From positions 186,001-250,000 of the forward strand of contig CAWEIU010000008.1 in assembly GCA_963809245.1 (NCBI GenBank): a stretch of DNA of 64,000 nucleotides, in the 5' to 3' direction. Every line of letters begins with the position of its first letter. The stretch's first letter is position 1. Both the position numbers and the translations under genes were made by a program. This document shows, piece by piece, positions 52,900-61,933 of the stretch. The notes under the pieces are model-generated. The model saw nothing but the letters and a program-made list of their open reading frames with translations, had not been told where the DNA came from and did not search any database. Source of the DNA: Roseiarcus sp963809245 (GTDB lineage: Bacteria > Pseudomonadota > Alphaproteobacteria > Rhizobiales > Beijerinckiaceae).

Positions 52900-52911
52900 G
52901 GCGGCGCCCAC

Positions 52912-52957
52912 TGTCATGCCCGCGAAAAAAGTGGCTTGTCCCGGCCACCCACGCGGC
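52912..52957. repeat. truncated composite palindromic element
   Basis: A type B left end (TGTCATGCCCGCG) joined to a type C right end (CTTGTCCCGGCCACCCACGC) directly after the mutY stop, before the alpha/beta hydrolase gene. The remaining 100 bp to 53059 hold nothing I recognise. Confidence 0.55.
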
Positions 52958-53059
52958 GCCGCTTATCGAAGCGCTCCCGCAACGCGCGAATGGATCGGCG
53001 CGGGGATGGCCTTGTTGAGCCCGGCCAAGACGGGTAGGGACGCGCGCCCTGGCCGGCGC

Positions 53060-54178
53060 CTACCGCTCCGCGCTGTCGTTGACGTTCACGATCGCGCATT
53101 TCGCGCCGCGGCTGCCGGCGCAAAAGGCGAGCGCGTCGGTCCTCGCCTGCTCCGCCGTCCGCCGGCCGGTTACCCAGCCGAAACGCGTCCCGGGTCCAAT
53201 GGCGAAGGCCTTGTTGACGCCGCTGGCGACATAGTCGGCGAAGGCCTGGCGGCCGTGCGCGTCGAGGCTCGCCGGGGGCGGGACGTCGGCGAGCGCGATC
53301 GGGACGGGACGTGGCGCGAGGCCGTTCTTGGCGAGGAACGCGTCGACGATCGGCGACCAGACAGGAATGCCCTTGGCGCTGAAAAGCTTATGTCCGTCTT
53401 CGCCGAACGCCGGCGTGCGAACCAGCGTCGGCTTCGCCCCGCCGCGCGAGAAGGCTTCGCTCAGGCGATCGACCAAAGCGGGTCCGAAGAAGTGGTCGTT
53501 TGCGGCTGAGACCCAAAGCAGGGGCACGCGCGAAGTCTTGCCGTATTGCGCGAAGGCGTCGACGAGACGGCTGTCGCCGCAAACCGTGTCGGGGCTGCTC
53601 GAGCCGCGCCCCGGCGCGAAGCTGATCGCGGCGGCGAGATCGCGCGGCGCGTCGGCGGTGAGCGCCACGGTGGCGAAGGCGCCGGCCGATACGCCGACGC
53701 TGATCCAGCCGCCCTTGCGAACATAGGGCTCAGTCTCCATGAAGCGGGCGACCGCGGCGATGTCCTCAGCGCCAGCGCGGCCCGCCCTGGCGTAGTCGGG
53801 ATCGGCGCATGAGCCGTAGTTCTCCACCCAGCCGCCCTGCGACAGGCCATAGCCGCGCCGCATGAAGGCGACGGCGACAAAGCCGCGCCGCGCGAATTCG
53901 CGCGCTTGCGCCGAGAGCCCGTTGGGAGACATGGCGGCGCGGTCGTCGCCGTCCCGCGGCGAGCCGTGGTTGAGGACGGCGAGCGGATGCGTCAATGGAT
54001 CGTCGGGGCGGAGCACCAGCGCTTCGAGTTCGATCGTCTGGGCGCCGCCGGCGTCGGAAATCACGGCGGGAATTCGCAGCGTCTCCTGGCGCAGGCCTTC
54101 GGCGAGGCTCGGCCCCGCCGTCGCAAGAAGGGCGGCGAGCGCCGCCAAACGAACACCCCACCGCAATGTCGTCGTCAT
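53060..54178 (-). CDS. secreted alpha/beta hydrolase (dienelactone-hydrolase-like)
   Basis: A 372-residue protein with a signal peptide (about 1-26, ATAGPSLA) and an alpha/beta hydrolase fold: nucleophile in GVSAGAF (about 162-168), an acid in SAANDHFF and the base in GEDGHKLF. LRPDDPLTHPLAVLNHGSPRD early on is typical of dienelactone-hydrolase/prolyl-oligopeptidase-type esterases. The C-terminal region (about 300-372) is an extra domain of unknown role. Likely periplasmic esterase; substrate unknown. Confidence 0.83.
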   Translation of the reverse strand: MTTTLRWGVRLAALAALLATAGPSLAEGLRQETLRIPAVISDAGGAQTIELEALVLRPDDPLTHPLAVLNHGSPRDGDDRAAMSPNGLSAQAREFARRGFVAVAFMRRGYGLSQGGWVENYGSCADPDYARAGRAGAEDIAAVARFMETEPYVRKGGWISVGVSAGAFATVALTADAPRDLAAAISFAPGRGSSSPDTVCGDSRLVDAFAQYGKTSRVPLLWVSAANDHFFGPALVDRLSEAFSRGGAKPTLVRTPAFGEDGHKLFSAKGIPVWSPIVDAFLAKNGLAPRPVPIALADVPPPASLDAHGRQAFADYVASGVNKAFAIGPGTRFGWVTGRRTAEQARTDALAFCAGSRGAKCAIVNVNDSAER

Positions 54179-54377
54179 AGACTAGCGCCCCCGATCCGCC
54201 CACGCGGCCCTGATAGAGGGCGACGCCGAGGCGGGCAACCGGCGATGTCGGCGCGGAGGGTTGGCGCGCGCGGCGCGACGTGCAAGCATGGAACGCAAAG
54301 GGTCGTCGCGCCGGCCCGAATTTTGCTGGCTACAGCGAAGGGCTAGCTGCGGCCAAGGGGAAGGGGTGTCCGGGAAC

Positions 54378-55946
54378 ATGCTCAATCAGACGGCGGCCGA
54401 CGGCGGGCCCTATCTGTCGCTGCGGGGCGTGACCAAGCAATTTCCCGGCTGCCTCGCCAACGACCATGTCGATCTGATGGTCGGCCGTAACGAGATTCAC
54501 GCGCTTCTCGGCGAGAACGGCGCCGGCAAGAGCACCCTCGTCAAAATCATCTACGGCGTCATTCGTCCCGACGAGGGCGAAATCGTGTGGCGCGGCGAGA
54601 AGGTGACGATGCAAAGTCCGGCGCACGCCCGGCGCCTCGGCATCGGCATGGTGTTCCAGCACTTCTCGCTGTTCGAGTCGCTGACCGTCGCCGAGAACGT
54701 CGCGCTGGGCATGAACGAGCCCAAGGACCGCGCCAACTTGCGCGAGCGCATCGTCGACATCTCGCAGCGCTACGGCCTGCCGCTGAGCCCTGATCACACC
54801 GTGCACGATCTCTCCGTCGGCGAGCGCCAGCGGATCGAAATCGTGCGCTGCCTGCTGCAGAACCCGAAGCTCCTCATCATGGACGAGCCGACCTCGGTGC
54901 TGACGCCGCAGGAGGTCGAAAAGCTGTTCGCGACTTTGCGCCGTCTCGCCTCGGAGGGATGCTCGATCCTCTACATCAGTCACAAGCTGGAGGAGATTCG
55001 CGCCCTGTGCGGCGCCGCGACGATCATGCGCCTCGGGCGCGTCGTCGCGCATTGCAAGCCGAGCGAAAAGAGCGCCAAGGAACTCGCCGAGCTGATGATC
55101 AACGCCGAGCTCGATCCCCCCGAGCGCAGCCGTCGCGTCATCGCGAAAGACGCCAAGCCGAAGCTCGTCGTCGACAAGCTCACGATCAAGTCGCCGCATC
55201 CCTTCGGGACCGATCTCAAGGAGATCGGCTTCTCGGTCTATCCCGGCGAAATCCTCGGCGTCGCCGGCATCGCCGGCAACGGACAGACCGAGCTGATGGA
55301 CGCTTTGTCCGGCGAGGTCCCTGCGGGAGCGCCGGAGCGGATCCGGCTCGACGGCGTCGCGATCGGCCATTTCGGCCCGCAGGAGCGGCGCGCGCTCGGC
55401 GGCTGCTTCGTGCCCGAGGAGCGCAACGGACACGGCGCGGTCGGCGCGATGACGCTGAGCGAGAACGCGTTCCTCACCGCGTCCGCGCGGCGCTCGCTCG
55501 CGCGCTTCGGCTTCGTCAGTCAGGCCCGCACCGTCGAGTTCGCGCGCCAGATCATTCGCGGCTTCGACGTGCGCACGACCGGGCCGAAGGCGCAGGCGCG
55601 CTCGCTCTCGGGCGGCAATCTGCAGAAGTTCCTCATCGGCCGCGAGGTGATGCAGGCGCCGATGCTGCTCGTGATCAACCAGCCGACCTGGGGCGTCGAC
55701 GCCGGCGCCGCCGCGGCCATTTATCGCGCGCTCGCCGAGCTTGCCGAAAAGGGCGCCGCCGTGGTCATCATCTCGCAAGACCTCGACGAGATCTTCCTTA
55801 TCTGCGATCGGGTCGCGGCGATCGCCGGCGGGCGACTGTCGCCGCCGATCCCGGTCAAGGAGGCGACGATCGAGCAGATCGGTCTCGTCATGGGCGGCGG
55901 CGCCGTGGAGAACGCGGAAAACGCGTCGGTAAGGGAGCATGCTTAA
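54378..55946 (+). CDS. ABC importer ATP-binding protein, two nucleotide domains (BMP/nucleoside type)
   Basis: A 522-residue ATPase with two ABC domains. The first has GENGAGKST, LSVGERQR and LLIMDEPTSVLT; the second has a degenerate Walker A (GIAGNGQTEL), LSGGNLQK and a weakened Walker B, as in RbsA/BmpA-type importers. ATG 54378 is used; GTG 54366 with an AAGGGG site is an alternative. First gene of the four-gene importer operon; it overlaps the first permease gene by 8 bp. Confidence 0.92.
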   Translation: MLNQTAADGGPYLSLRGVTKQFPGCLANDHVDLMVGRNEIHALLGENGAGKSTLVKIIYGVIRPDEGEIVWRGEKVTMQSPAHARRLGIGMVFQHFSLFESLTVAENVALGMNEPKDRANLRERIVDISQRYGLPLSPDHTVHDLSVGERQRIEIVRCLLQNPKLLIMDEPTSVLTPQEVEKLFATLRRLASEGCSILYISHKLEEIRALCGAATIMRLGRVVAHCKPSEKSAKELAELMINAELDPPERSRRVIAKDAKPKLVVDKLTIKSPHPFGTDLKEIGFSVYPGEILGVAGIAGNGQTELMDALSGEVPAGAPERIRLDGVAIGHFGPQERRALGGCFVPEERNGHGAVGAMTLSENAFLTASARRSLARFGFVSQARTVEFARQIIRGFDVRTTGPKAQARSLSGGNLQKFLIGREVMQAPMLLVINQPTWGVDAGAAAAIYRALAELAEKGAAVVIISQDLDEIFLICDRVAAIAGGRLSPPIPVKEATIEQIGLVMGGGAVENAENASVREHA

Positions 55947-57033
55947 GGCGATGAGGTTCGTTCCGCGCGGCCAAGTCTCGACATTTTGGACCTACGCCTC
56001 GCCCGTGCTGGCGATCGTGCTGACCATTCTCAGCACCGGCGTCATCTTCTGGGCGATGGGGCAGGCGCCGGGACCGGCCGCCTACACCTTTCTCGTCGCG
56101 CCGCTGGTGCAGGCCGGCGGTCTCTCGGCGCTCGCCGTCAAGGCGGCCCCGCTCATCATGATGGGGGCGGGGCTCGCGCTCTGCTATCGCGCTTCGGTGT
56201 GGAACATCGGCGCGGAGGGGCAATTCACCATCGGCGCGATCTTCGCCGGCGGTTTTGCGCTCGCTTTTCCCGACATGCCGGGCTGGCTGCTCTATCCCGG
56301 AACGATCGTGGCGGGCCTGGTCGGCGGCGCCCTGATGGGGGCGGTCGTCGCGTTTCTTCGCACCGAATTCAACGTCAACGAGATCCTCTCCAGCTTGATG
56401 CTGACCTATGTCGCGCAGTTCCTGCTGATCTATCTCGTCACCGGGCCCTGGAAGGACCCGCAAGGCTTCGGCTTTCCGCAGACCGCAATGTTCTCGGACG
56501 GCGCGACGACGCCGATCCTGATCGAGGGCACGGGCGTGCATCTCGGCTGCTTGGCGGCGCCGCTCGCCGCAATCGCCATCTGGGCGCTGATGTCGAGGTC
56601 GACGCTCGGCTTTCAGTTGCGGGTCGTCGGCGAGGCGCCCCGCGCGGCGCGCTTCGCCGGCTTCAGCGAGCGCAGGCTCATCTGGGTCGCGCTGCTGACG
56701 AGCGGCGCGCTCGCGGGTCTTGCCGGCATGTTCGAGGTGACGGGGCCGATCGGCCAGCTCACCACGCAAATCTCGCCGGGCTACGGCTTCACGGCCGTGA
56801 TCGTCGCATTTCTCGGCCGCCTGCATCCGATCGGCGCGATCTTCGCCGGCCTGCTGCTGGCGCTGTCCTATCTCGGCGGCGATGCGGCGCAGATCGATCT
56901 CGGCCTGCCTAACGCCGTAACCGGAATCTTCCAGGGCATCCTGCTGTTCCTTCTGCTCGCCTGCGACATCCTCATTCTCTATCGTTTTCAGCTCGCGAGC
57001 CCGCGCGCGAAGGCCATTGGAGCGGCCGAATGA
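55939..57033 (+). CDS. ABC importer permease 1 (BMP/nucleoside type)
   Basis: A 364-residue permease with 9-10 membrane helices of the BPD_transp_2 family. The block VWNIGAEGQFTIGAIFAGGF (about 91-110) is a strong mark of the nucleoside-type importers, as is LRVVGEAPRAARFAGFS. It forms the channel with permease 2. The start overlaps the ATPase stop, and its stop overlaps permease 2 (ATGA). Confidence 0.93.
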   Translation: MLKAMRFVPRGQVSTFWTYASPVLAIVLTILSTGVIFWAMGQAPGPAAYTFLVAPLVQAGGLSALAVKAAPLIMMGAGLALCYRASVWNIGAEGQFTIGAIFAGGFALAFPDMPGWLLYPGTIVAGLVGGALMGAVVAFLRTEFNVNEILSSLMLTYVAQFLLIYLVTGPWKDPQGFGFPQTAMFSDGATTPILIEGTGVHLGCLAAPLAAIAIWALMSRSTLGFQLRVVGEAPRAARFAGFSERRLIWVALLTSGALAGLAGMFEVTGPIGQLTTQISPGYGFTAVIVAFLGRLHPIGAIFAGLLLALSYLGGDAAQIDLGLPNAVTGIFQGILLFLLLACDILILYRFQLASPRAKAIGAAE

Positions 57034-57953
57034 TCTTTTTCCTCACGAGCTTCTTCGTCAGCGTGCTGGCCTCCTCGACGCCGCTGCTGCTCGCGGCGAC
57101 CGGCGAGTTGGTGACCGAGCGCGCCGGCGTCCTCAATCTCGGCGTCGAGGGAATGATGCTGGTGGGCGCCGTCACAGGCTTCGTCGTCGGGCATCTCACC
57201 GGCAGCGTCGCGCTCGGTGTCCTGGCGGCTATTCTGGGCGGGGCGGCGCTGTCGGCGGTGTTCGCTTTTCTGACGCTCACGCTGCTTTGCAATCAGACCG
57301 CCGCCGGGCTCGCGCTGACGATCTTCGGCCGCGGCTTCAGCTCTCTCGTCGGCGCCGCGTTCGTTGGCATCAAGGGCCCCGAACTCGCCAAGCTCGACGT
57401 GCCGGGCCTTTCCCATATTCCGTTTTTTGGCCCGGTGCTGTTCGGGCAGGACGCGCTCGTTTACTTCTCGTTCCTGATGCTCGCGGTCGTCGCCTGGTTC
57501 CTCTATCGCACCCATGCAGGGCTGGTGCTGCGCTCGATCGGCAATTCGCACGACGCGGCGCACGCCATCGGCTATTCGGTCAACGGCATCCGGCTCGGCG
57601 CCGTTCTGTTCGGCGGCGCGATGGCGGGCCTGGCGGGCGGCTATATGTCGCTCGCCTACAGCCCCATGTGGGCTGAGAACCTGACCGCCGGGCGCGGCTG
57701 GATCGCGCTGGCGCTCGTCGTTTTTGCGACATGGCGTCCGGCCTGGCTGCTCGGCGGCGCCTATCTCTTCGGCGCCATCATGTATCTCTCGCTTTATGTG
57801 CAGGGTCTGGGCGTGGCGATCCCGTCGCCGTTCATTTCCGCGCTGCCTTACATCGTCACCGTGGTGGTGCTGGCGATCATCTCCCGCGACCGTCGCCGCG
57901 TTCGGCTCAATCAGCCCGCCTGCCTCGGCAGACCGTTTTACGCGGGCGCCTGA
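57030..57953 (+). CDS. ABC importer permease 2 (BMP/nucleoside type)
   Basis: A 307-residue second permease of the BPD_transp_2 family. TPLLLAATGELVTERAGVLN (about 17-36) with LGVEGMMLVG after it, and LRSIGNSHDAAHAIGYSVN (about 169-187), are typical. It pairs with permease 1. A pair of GC hairpins lies between it and the binding-protein gene. Confidence 0.93.
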   Translation: MIFFLTSFFVSVLASSTPLLLAATGELVTERAGVLNLGVEGMMLVGAVTGFVVGHLTGSVALGVLAAILGGAALSAVFAFLTLTLLCNQTAAGLALTIFGRGFSSLVGAAFVGIKGPELAKLDVPGLSHIPFFGPVLFGQDALVYFSFLMLAVVAWFLYRTHAGLVLRSIGNSHDAAHAIGYSVNGIRLGAVLFGGAMAGLAGGYMSLAYSPMWAENLTAGRGWIALALVVFATWRPAWLLGGAYLFGAIMYLSLYVQGLGVAIPSPFISALPYIVTVVVLAIISRDRRRVRLNQPACLGRPFYAGA

Positions 57954-57978
57954 TGGCTTCGAGGAGCTGATTATTATG

Positions 57979-58027
57979 CAGGCGCCGTGTCCATTGAACA
58001 GGCGCCTGTCGGGCGGCAAGCGCCGCC
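57979..58027 (+). other. intercistronic hairpins before the binding-protein gene
   Basis: The first hairpin has arms CAGGCGCC (57979-57986) and GGCGCCTG (58001-58008); a second has GGCGGC and GCCGCC close after. There is no T-run. They could protect or truncate the upstream message, so that the binding protein (needed in excess) is made in greater amount; a new promoter is the alternative. Confidence 0.5.
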
Positions 58028-58149
58028 GCGCGCGCGACGGGCTGGCCTGAGCCTTGCTTGCCCATTCGGCAAACGTCGATCGATTTCAGGGCGATAGGCA
58101 ATCGCGCCGCGCGGGGTTATGAATACCAAGGGCAAAAAGGAGAAGGGCC

Positions 58150-59232
58150 ATGGATCGTCGGACATTCAACAAACTGCTGGGCGCCGGGTTCGCCACCGCG
58201 GCGACGCCGCTGGCGCTGGGGGGCGCACGCGCGGCCGAGCCGCTGAAGGTGGGCTTCGTCTACGTCGGGCCGGTCGGCGACTTCGGCTGGAGCTATCAAC
58301 ACGATGTCGCGCGCAAAGAGCTCGAGGAGCATTTCAAAGGCGCGGTGAAGACGACTTATGTCGAGAGCGTGCCCGAGGGGCCCGATGCTGAGCACGTGAT
58401 CTCCGACCTTGCCGCCAAAGGCAACAAGCTGATCTTCACGACCTCGTTCGGCTACATGAACTATACGATAAACGCCGCGAAGAAATTTCCGGCCGTCAAG
58501 TTCGAGCATTGCACCGGCTACAAGCGGGCGGCCAACGTGGCGACCTACAACATCCGCTTCTACGAGGGCCGCTTCGTCCAGGGCGTCATCGCGGGCAAGC
58601 TCAGCAAGACGGGCGTCGCCGGCTATGTCGGCTCAGTCGCCGTGCCTGAGGTCGTGATGGGCACGAACGCCTTTTTCCTCGGCATGCGTAGCGTCAACCC
58701 CAACGCCAAGGTGAAGTTGATCGTCATCAATTCCTGGTATGACCCGAGCAAGGAAGGCGACGCCGCCAAGGCGCTGATCGACCAGGGCTGCGACATCATC
58801 ACCCAGCACACGGATTCGCCGGCCCCGCTGCAGGTCGCGGAAAGCCGCGGCATCAAGGCCTTCGGCGAAGCGACCGACATGGCGACGTTCGCGCCTCACG
58901 CCGAGCTTACGGCCGACGTCAACGTCTGGGGCCCGTATTACATCAAGCGCGCCCAGGCCGTGTTGGACGGCACGTGGAAGAGCGAAGACATCTGGGGCGG
59001 CTTCAACACGGGCATGTTGAAGATGTCGCCGTTCACCAACATGCCGGACGATGTGAAGGCGTTCGCCCAGCAGACGGTCGACGACATCTCCTCGGGCAAG
59101 CAGAAGATCTTCGTCGGCCCGCTGGTCGATCAGAGCGGCGCGACGAAACTCGCCGCCGGCCAGGTGATGGACGACGGCACGCTCGCCGGCCTGCAATGGC
59201 TGGTCCAGGGCGTCGAAGGCAAGCTGAGCTGA
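58150..59232 (+). CDS. BMP-family ABC substrate-binding protein
   Basis: A 360-residue periplasmic binding protein of the basic membrane protein (BmpA/PnrA) family, which binds nucleosides or purine bases. A twin-arginine-like start (MDRRTFNKLLGAGFATAA) with cleavage near AGG..ARA precedes the mature KVGFVYVGPVGDFGWSYQHD motif (about 35-54). AAG..G and the hydrophobic core blocks follow. A ribosome site AAAAGGAG is just upstream. Last gene of the importer operon. With the guanine-deaminase-like gene nearby, purines or xanthine are likely ligands. Confidence 0.9.
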   Translation: MDRRTFNKLLGAGFATAATPLALGGARAAEPLKVGFVYVGPVGDFGWSYQHDVARKELEEHFKGAVKTTYVESVPEGPDAEHVISDLAAKGNKLIFTTSFGYMNYTINAAKKFPAVKFEHCTGYKRAANVATYNIRFYEGRFVQGVIAGKLSKTGVAGYVGSVAVPEVVMGTNAFFLGMRSVNPNAKVKLIVINSWYDPSKEGDAAKALIDQGCDIITQHTDSPAPLQVAESRGIKAFGEATDMATFAPHAELTADVNVWGPYYIKRAQAVLDGTWKSEDIWGGFNTGMLKMSPFTNMPDDVKAFAQQTVDDISSGKQKIFVGPLVDQSGATKLAAGQVMDDGTLAGLQWLVQGVEGKLS

Positions 59233-59252
59233 GGCTCCGCACAGTCGCTTGC

Positions 59253-59290
59253 GCGTCATGGCCGGGCTTGTCCCGGCCACCCGCGCGGCT
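59253..59290. repeat. dispersed palindromic element, type C (partial)
   Basis: GCGTCATGGCCGGGCTTGTCCCGGCC with the inner GGCCGGG / CCCGGCC hairpin. It follows the binding-protein stop and resembles the ends of the 264-bp repeat units further right. Confidence 0.7.
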
Positions 59291-59379
59291 CGGCTGCGCC
59301 AAGCTTTCGACATTGGCGTCATCGGCGCGGCGTAGATGCCGGGCACAAGGGCGGGGCACGGCGAACTGCAGCAGAAAGA

Positions 59380-59904
59380 TTACCGCGCCTGCTCGGCCCA
59401 AAAGTCTCGCTGCAATTGCGCCGCCTCGTCGGCGAGCAGCGGGCCGATCACCTCGACCTTGCGTTGCCCCGCCTCGAATACGATGCGGCAGGGCAGATCG
59501 AGCGTCGGATTCTCCTCGTGCGCGCCCGTCATGTCCTTGAGGCTCCGCTCGCTCTGGCCATAGACGACGCGGCCGATGCCGGCCCAGTACATCGCGCCCG
59601 CGCACATCGCGCAGGGCTCGGCCGAGGTGTACAGCGTGCAGCCGGCGAGGAACTTCGCGCCGTAAGTCTTCGACGCCCAGGTGGCGAGCAGGCGTTCGGC
59701 GTGCGCGGTCATGTCGCCGCCTTCGGACGAAAAGCCGTTGCCCTGTTCCCTCAGAAGCTCGCCGCTCGGCCCGACCAGAATCGAACCGAAGGGATGATCG
59801 CCGTTTTCGCGCGAACGGCGCGCGACGTCGAACGAGCGTCTGAGAAAAGTCTCGTGGTCGAGTTCCGGCAGCGGGGGGCTCGTCGTCTCGGTTTTGGAGT
59901 CCAT
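59380..59904 (-). CDS. nucleoside/guanine deaminase family protein
   Basis: A 174-residue cytidine-deaminase-fold enzyme of the guanine deaminase (GuaD) / tRNA-adenosine deaminase group. Zinc ligands and proton donor are in TAHAERLLA (HAE) and PCAMCAGAMYWAG (PCxxC). The trailing VYGQSERSLKDMTGAHEENP fits GuaD/nucleoside deaminase better than TadA. ATG 59904 has an AGGGGGA ribosome site. Divergent arrangement at the end of the purine importer operon. Guanine to xanthine is the likely reaction. Confidence 0.85.
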   Translation of the reverse strand: MDSKTETTSPPLPELDHETFLRRSFDVARRSRENGDHPFGSILVGPSGELLREQGNGFSSEGGDMTAHAERLLATWASKTYGAKFLAGCTLYTSAEPCAMCAGAMYWAGIGRVVYGQSERSLKDMTGAHEENPTLDLPCRIVFEAGQRKVEVIGPLLADEAAQLQRDFWAEQAR

Positions 59905-60033
59905 CGCTTCCCCCTTACGTCGCGGCCATGTCCGCGCCTTCATAAGCGTGAGCCGAGCGGCCGGAAAGTCATTCCCGCAGCTTTCGGGGCGCCCGCTTCG
60001 CTTTTCGCGTCATGGCCGGGCTCCGGCCAGGAC

Positions 60034-60789
60034 GGCAACGGACCGGCCCCCGCGTCTTGGCCGGGCTTGACCCGGCCATCCACGCCGAGCCGACATGCTG
60101 GCGGATGGCATTTCAACGCATTGCATGCGTATATTTTCCCTGATGCGCGGCGGGTGGAACGCCTGACGGTCTGCGGCCAGAGCAAGCGGCGCCGCGTGGG
60201 TGGCCGGGTCAAGCCCGGCCATGACGGCGTGGCGAAAGGGCGCCTTGCCGCGTTCTCGCGTTATGGCCCGGCGCCGCGTGGAGGGCCGGTCAAGTTGGCA
60301 ACGGACCGGCCCCCCGCGTCTTGGCCGGGCTTGACCCGGCCATCCACGCCGAGCCGACATGCTAGCGGATGGCATTTCAACGCATTACATGCGTATATTG
60401 TCCCTGATGCGCGGCGGGTGGAACGCCTGACGGTCTGCGGCCAGAGCAAGCGGCGCCGCGTGGGTGGCCGGGTCAAGCCCGGCCATGACGGCGTGGCGAA
60501 AGGGCGCCTTGCCGCGTTCTCGCGTTATGGCCCGGCGCCGCGTGGAGGGCCGGTCAAGTTGGCAACGGACCGGCCCCCCGCGTCTTGGCCGGGCTTGACC
60601 CGGCCATCCACGCCGAGCCGACATGCTAGCGGATGGCATTTCAACGCATTACATGCGTATATTGTCCCTGATGCGCGGCGGGTGCAACGCCTGACGGTTT
60701 GCGGCCAGAGCAAGCGGCGCCGCGTGGGTGGCCGGGTCAAGCCCGGCCATGACGGCGGGGCGAAAGGGCGCCTTGCCGCGTTCTCGCGT
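60034..60789. repeat. tandem array of a 264-bp unit (about 2.9 copies)
   Basis: Unit starts at about 60051, 60315 and 60579 (exact 264-bp period); the third copy ends near 60789. Each unit holds a type C palindromic element with TGGCCGGGCTTGACCCGGCC near one end and GGCCGGGTCAAGCCCGGCCA in inverse near the other. Copies 2 and 3 are almost identical; copy 1 differs at several sites. Because 264 is divisible by 3, long frames run through on both strands, but they do not look like protein. The 980 bp around the array, between the deaminase and the ICMT-like gene, holds no other gene. Confidence 0.93.
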
Positions 60790-60922
60790 CGTGGCGGGGC
60801 TTGTCCCTGCCACGATGGCAATACTCAAAATGCGGAATCCGCGGCGATCCTGAAGGCGGAAAATTTACCGCCTCGCCGCATCTTCTCTCGGCGGCGATGT
60901 CGCCGCGCCAGGACGAGGACCG

Positions 60923-61483
60923 ATGCAGAGCGCCCTGTTCGACGAGCCGGCGGCGGCCGACGCCAAAGCCGCTCCGAAGCGGTTCAAATTCGCCGCCACC
61001 TTCGTCATCGATCTCGCCTTCTCGCTGCTGTTCGTCGCCGCCGTCGTTCCGGTCTGGATCGCGGAGACGCAGCGCGGTCTCGTCATGGCGCCGACCATCC
61101 TGCTTGGCCTCTGTCTGCTCGCCTGCTACGCCGGCAAGGTGTGGGTGATCGCCCACCTCGACAAAGCGGGCGGCGACGCGCGGACCTACGTCAAATCCTC
61201 GGCCCTGGTGACGGACGGGCCTTACGCGTGGTCGCGCAACCCGACCTATCTCCTCGCAATGGTCCAGTTCGTGCTGTGGGCCGCGCTGGCGCTCTATCTT
61301 CAGATCTTCGCGCCGTGGCGCCCGACGATGCTCGCCGCCGCCTTGCTGCTGCCGGCGCTGTTTTTCCTCGTCAACGACCGCATCGTCATGCCGAGCGAAG
61401 AGACGATGTTGCGCCGGCTGCATCCCGATGAGTTCGACGCCTACGCGAGCCGCGTGCGTCGCTGGTTCGGCCGCAAGGCCTGA
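60923..61483 (+). CDS. isoprenylcysteine carboxyl methyltransferase-like membrane protein
   Basis: A 186-residue membrane protein with four to five helices. The C-terminal block DGPYAWSRNPTYL (about 106-118) and NDRIVMPSEETMLRRLHPDE (about 151-170) match the ICMT/PEMT-like methyltransferase family, in which the RNP and EE residues bind SAM. In bacteria these methylate lipids or small molecules, not prenylated proteins. The ATG has a GGACGAGG ribosome site. Substrate unknown. Confidence 0.85.
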   Translation: MQSALFDEPAAADAKAAPKRFKFAATFVIDLAFSLLFVAAVVPVWIAETQRGLVMAPTILLGLCLLACYAGKVWVIAHLDKAGGDARTYVKSSALVTDGPYAWSRNPTYLLAMVQFVLWAALALYLQIFAPWRPTMLAAALLLPALFFLVNDRIVMPSEETMLRRLHPDEFDAYASRVRRWFGRKA

Positions 61484-61486
61484 GCT

Positions 61487-61933
61487 TCAGCCACCGTAGC
61501 GGTTGGCGATATCTCGGGCGATCCGCGCCGCTTCATCGAGGAATCGCGCGATGATCCGGCGCGCCGCCGGCGTGCAGGCGCGATAGGTCAGTTCGTAGTC
61601 GCGCAAGCCCCGGTTGAACGCGCCCGCGAGCGTCTCCTTGCGAGAGGACGTGTTTCCCTCCGTCTCCAGGAGGTTGGCGAATTTGGCGCGGAAGGCGGCG
61701 CCGTCGCCGTCGCCGCAGAGATCGCGCAAATAGGAGAGTGCGCCGATCACTTCCGCCATCCGCAAGAGCTGAGGCTCGTAGGGCGGCGGCTCGTCGGGCG
61801 TCGGCGAGGCCTGCACGGTCGGCGCGGGGGCGGGAGGCGCGGGTTTGGTCGCGGCTGCCTGCGCCGCCACCGCTCCCGAGGCGAGCCCGGCGAGCGCCAA
61901 GGCCGCTGCAAGCCGAAGGCCCAGACGGCTCAC
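61487..61933 (-). CDS. TIGR02301 family secreted protein
   Basis: A 148-residue protein with a signal peptide (about 1-26) and a proline-rich linker, followed by the helical TIGR02301 domain (from about 55; MAEVIGALSYLRDLCGDGDG and YRACTPAARRIIARFLDEAA). The family is restricted to Rhizobiales-like bacteria and has no known function. It overlaps the NUDIX gene (ATGA) and converges with the ICMT-like gene. Confidence 0.85.
   Translation of the reverse strand: MSRLGLRLAAALALAGLASGAVAAQAAATKPAPPAPAPTVQASPTPDEPPPYEPQLLRMAEVIGALSYLRDLCGDGDGAAFRAKFANLLETEGNTSSRKETLAGAFNRGLRDYELTYRACTPAARRIIARFLDEAARIARDIANRYGG

Noticed and set aside
54330..55940. Long antisense frame opposite the ABC ATPase gene
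   Set aside because: The sense strand has a complete two-domain ATPase with all motifs. The antisense frame is a GC-bias shadow, as are many others in the window.
60034..60789. CRISPR array
   Set aside because: The unit is 264 bp with no short repeat/spacer alternation and no cas genes nearby.
59416..61431. 671-residue plus-strand open frame spanning the 264-bp array
   Set aside because: It only reads repeat units whose length is a multiple of 3, is open on the other strand too, and its composition is not protein-like. It also overlaps the deaminase and ICMT-like genes.
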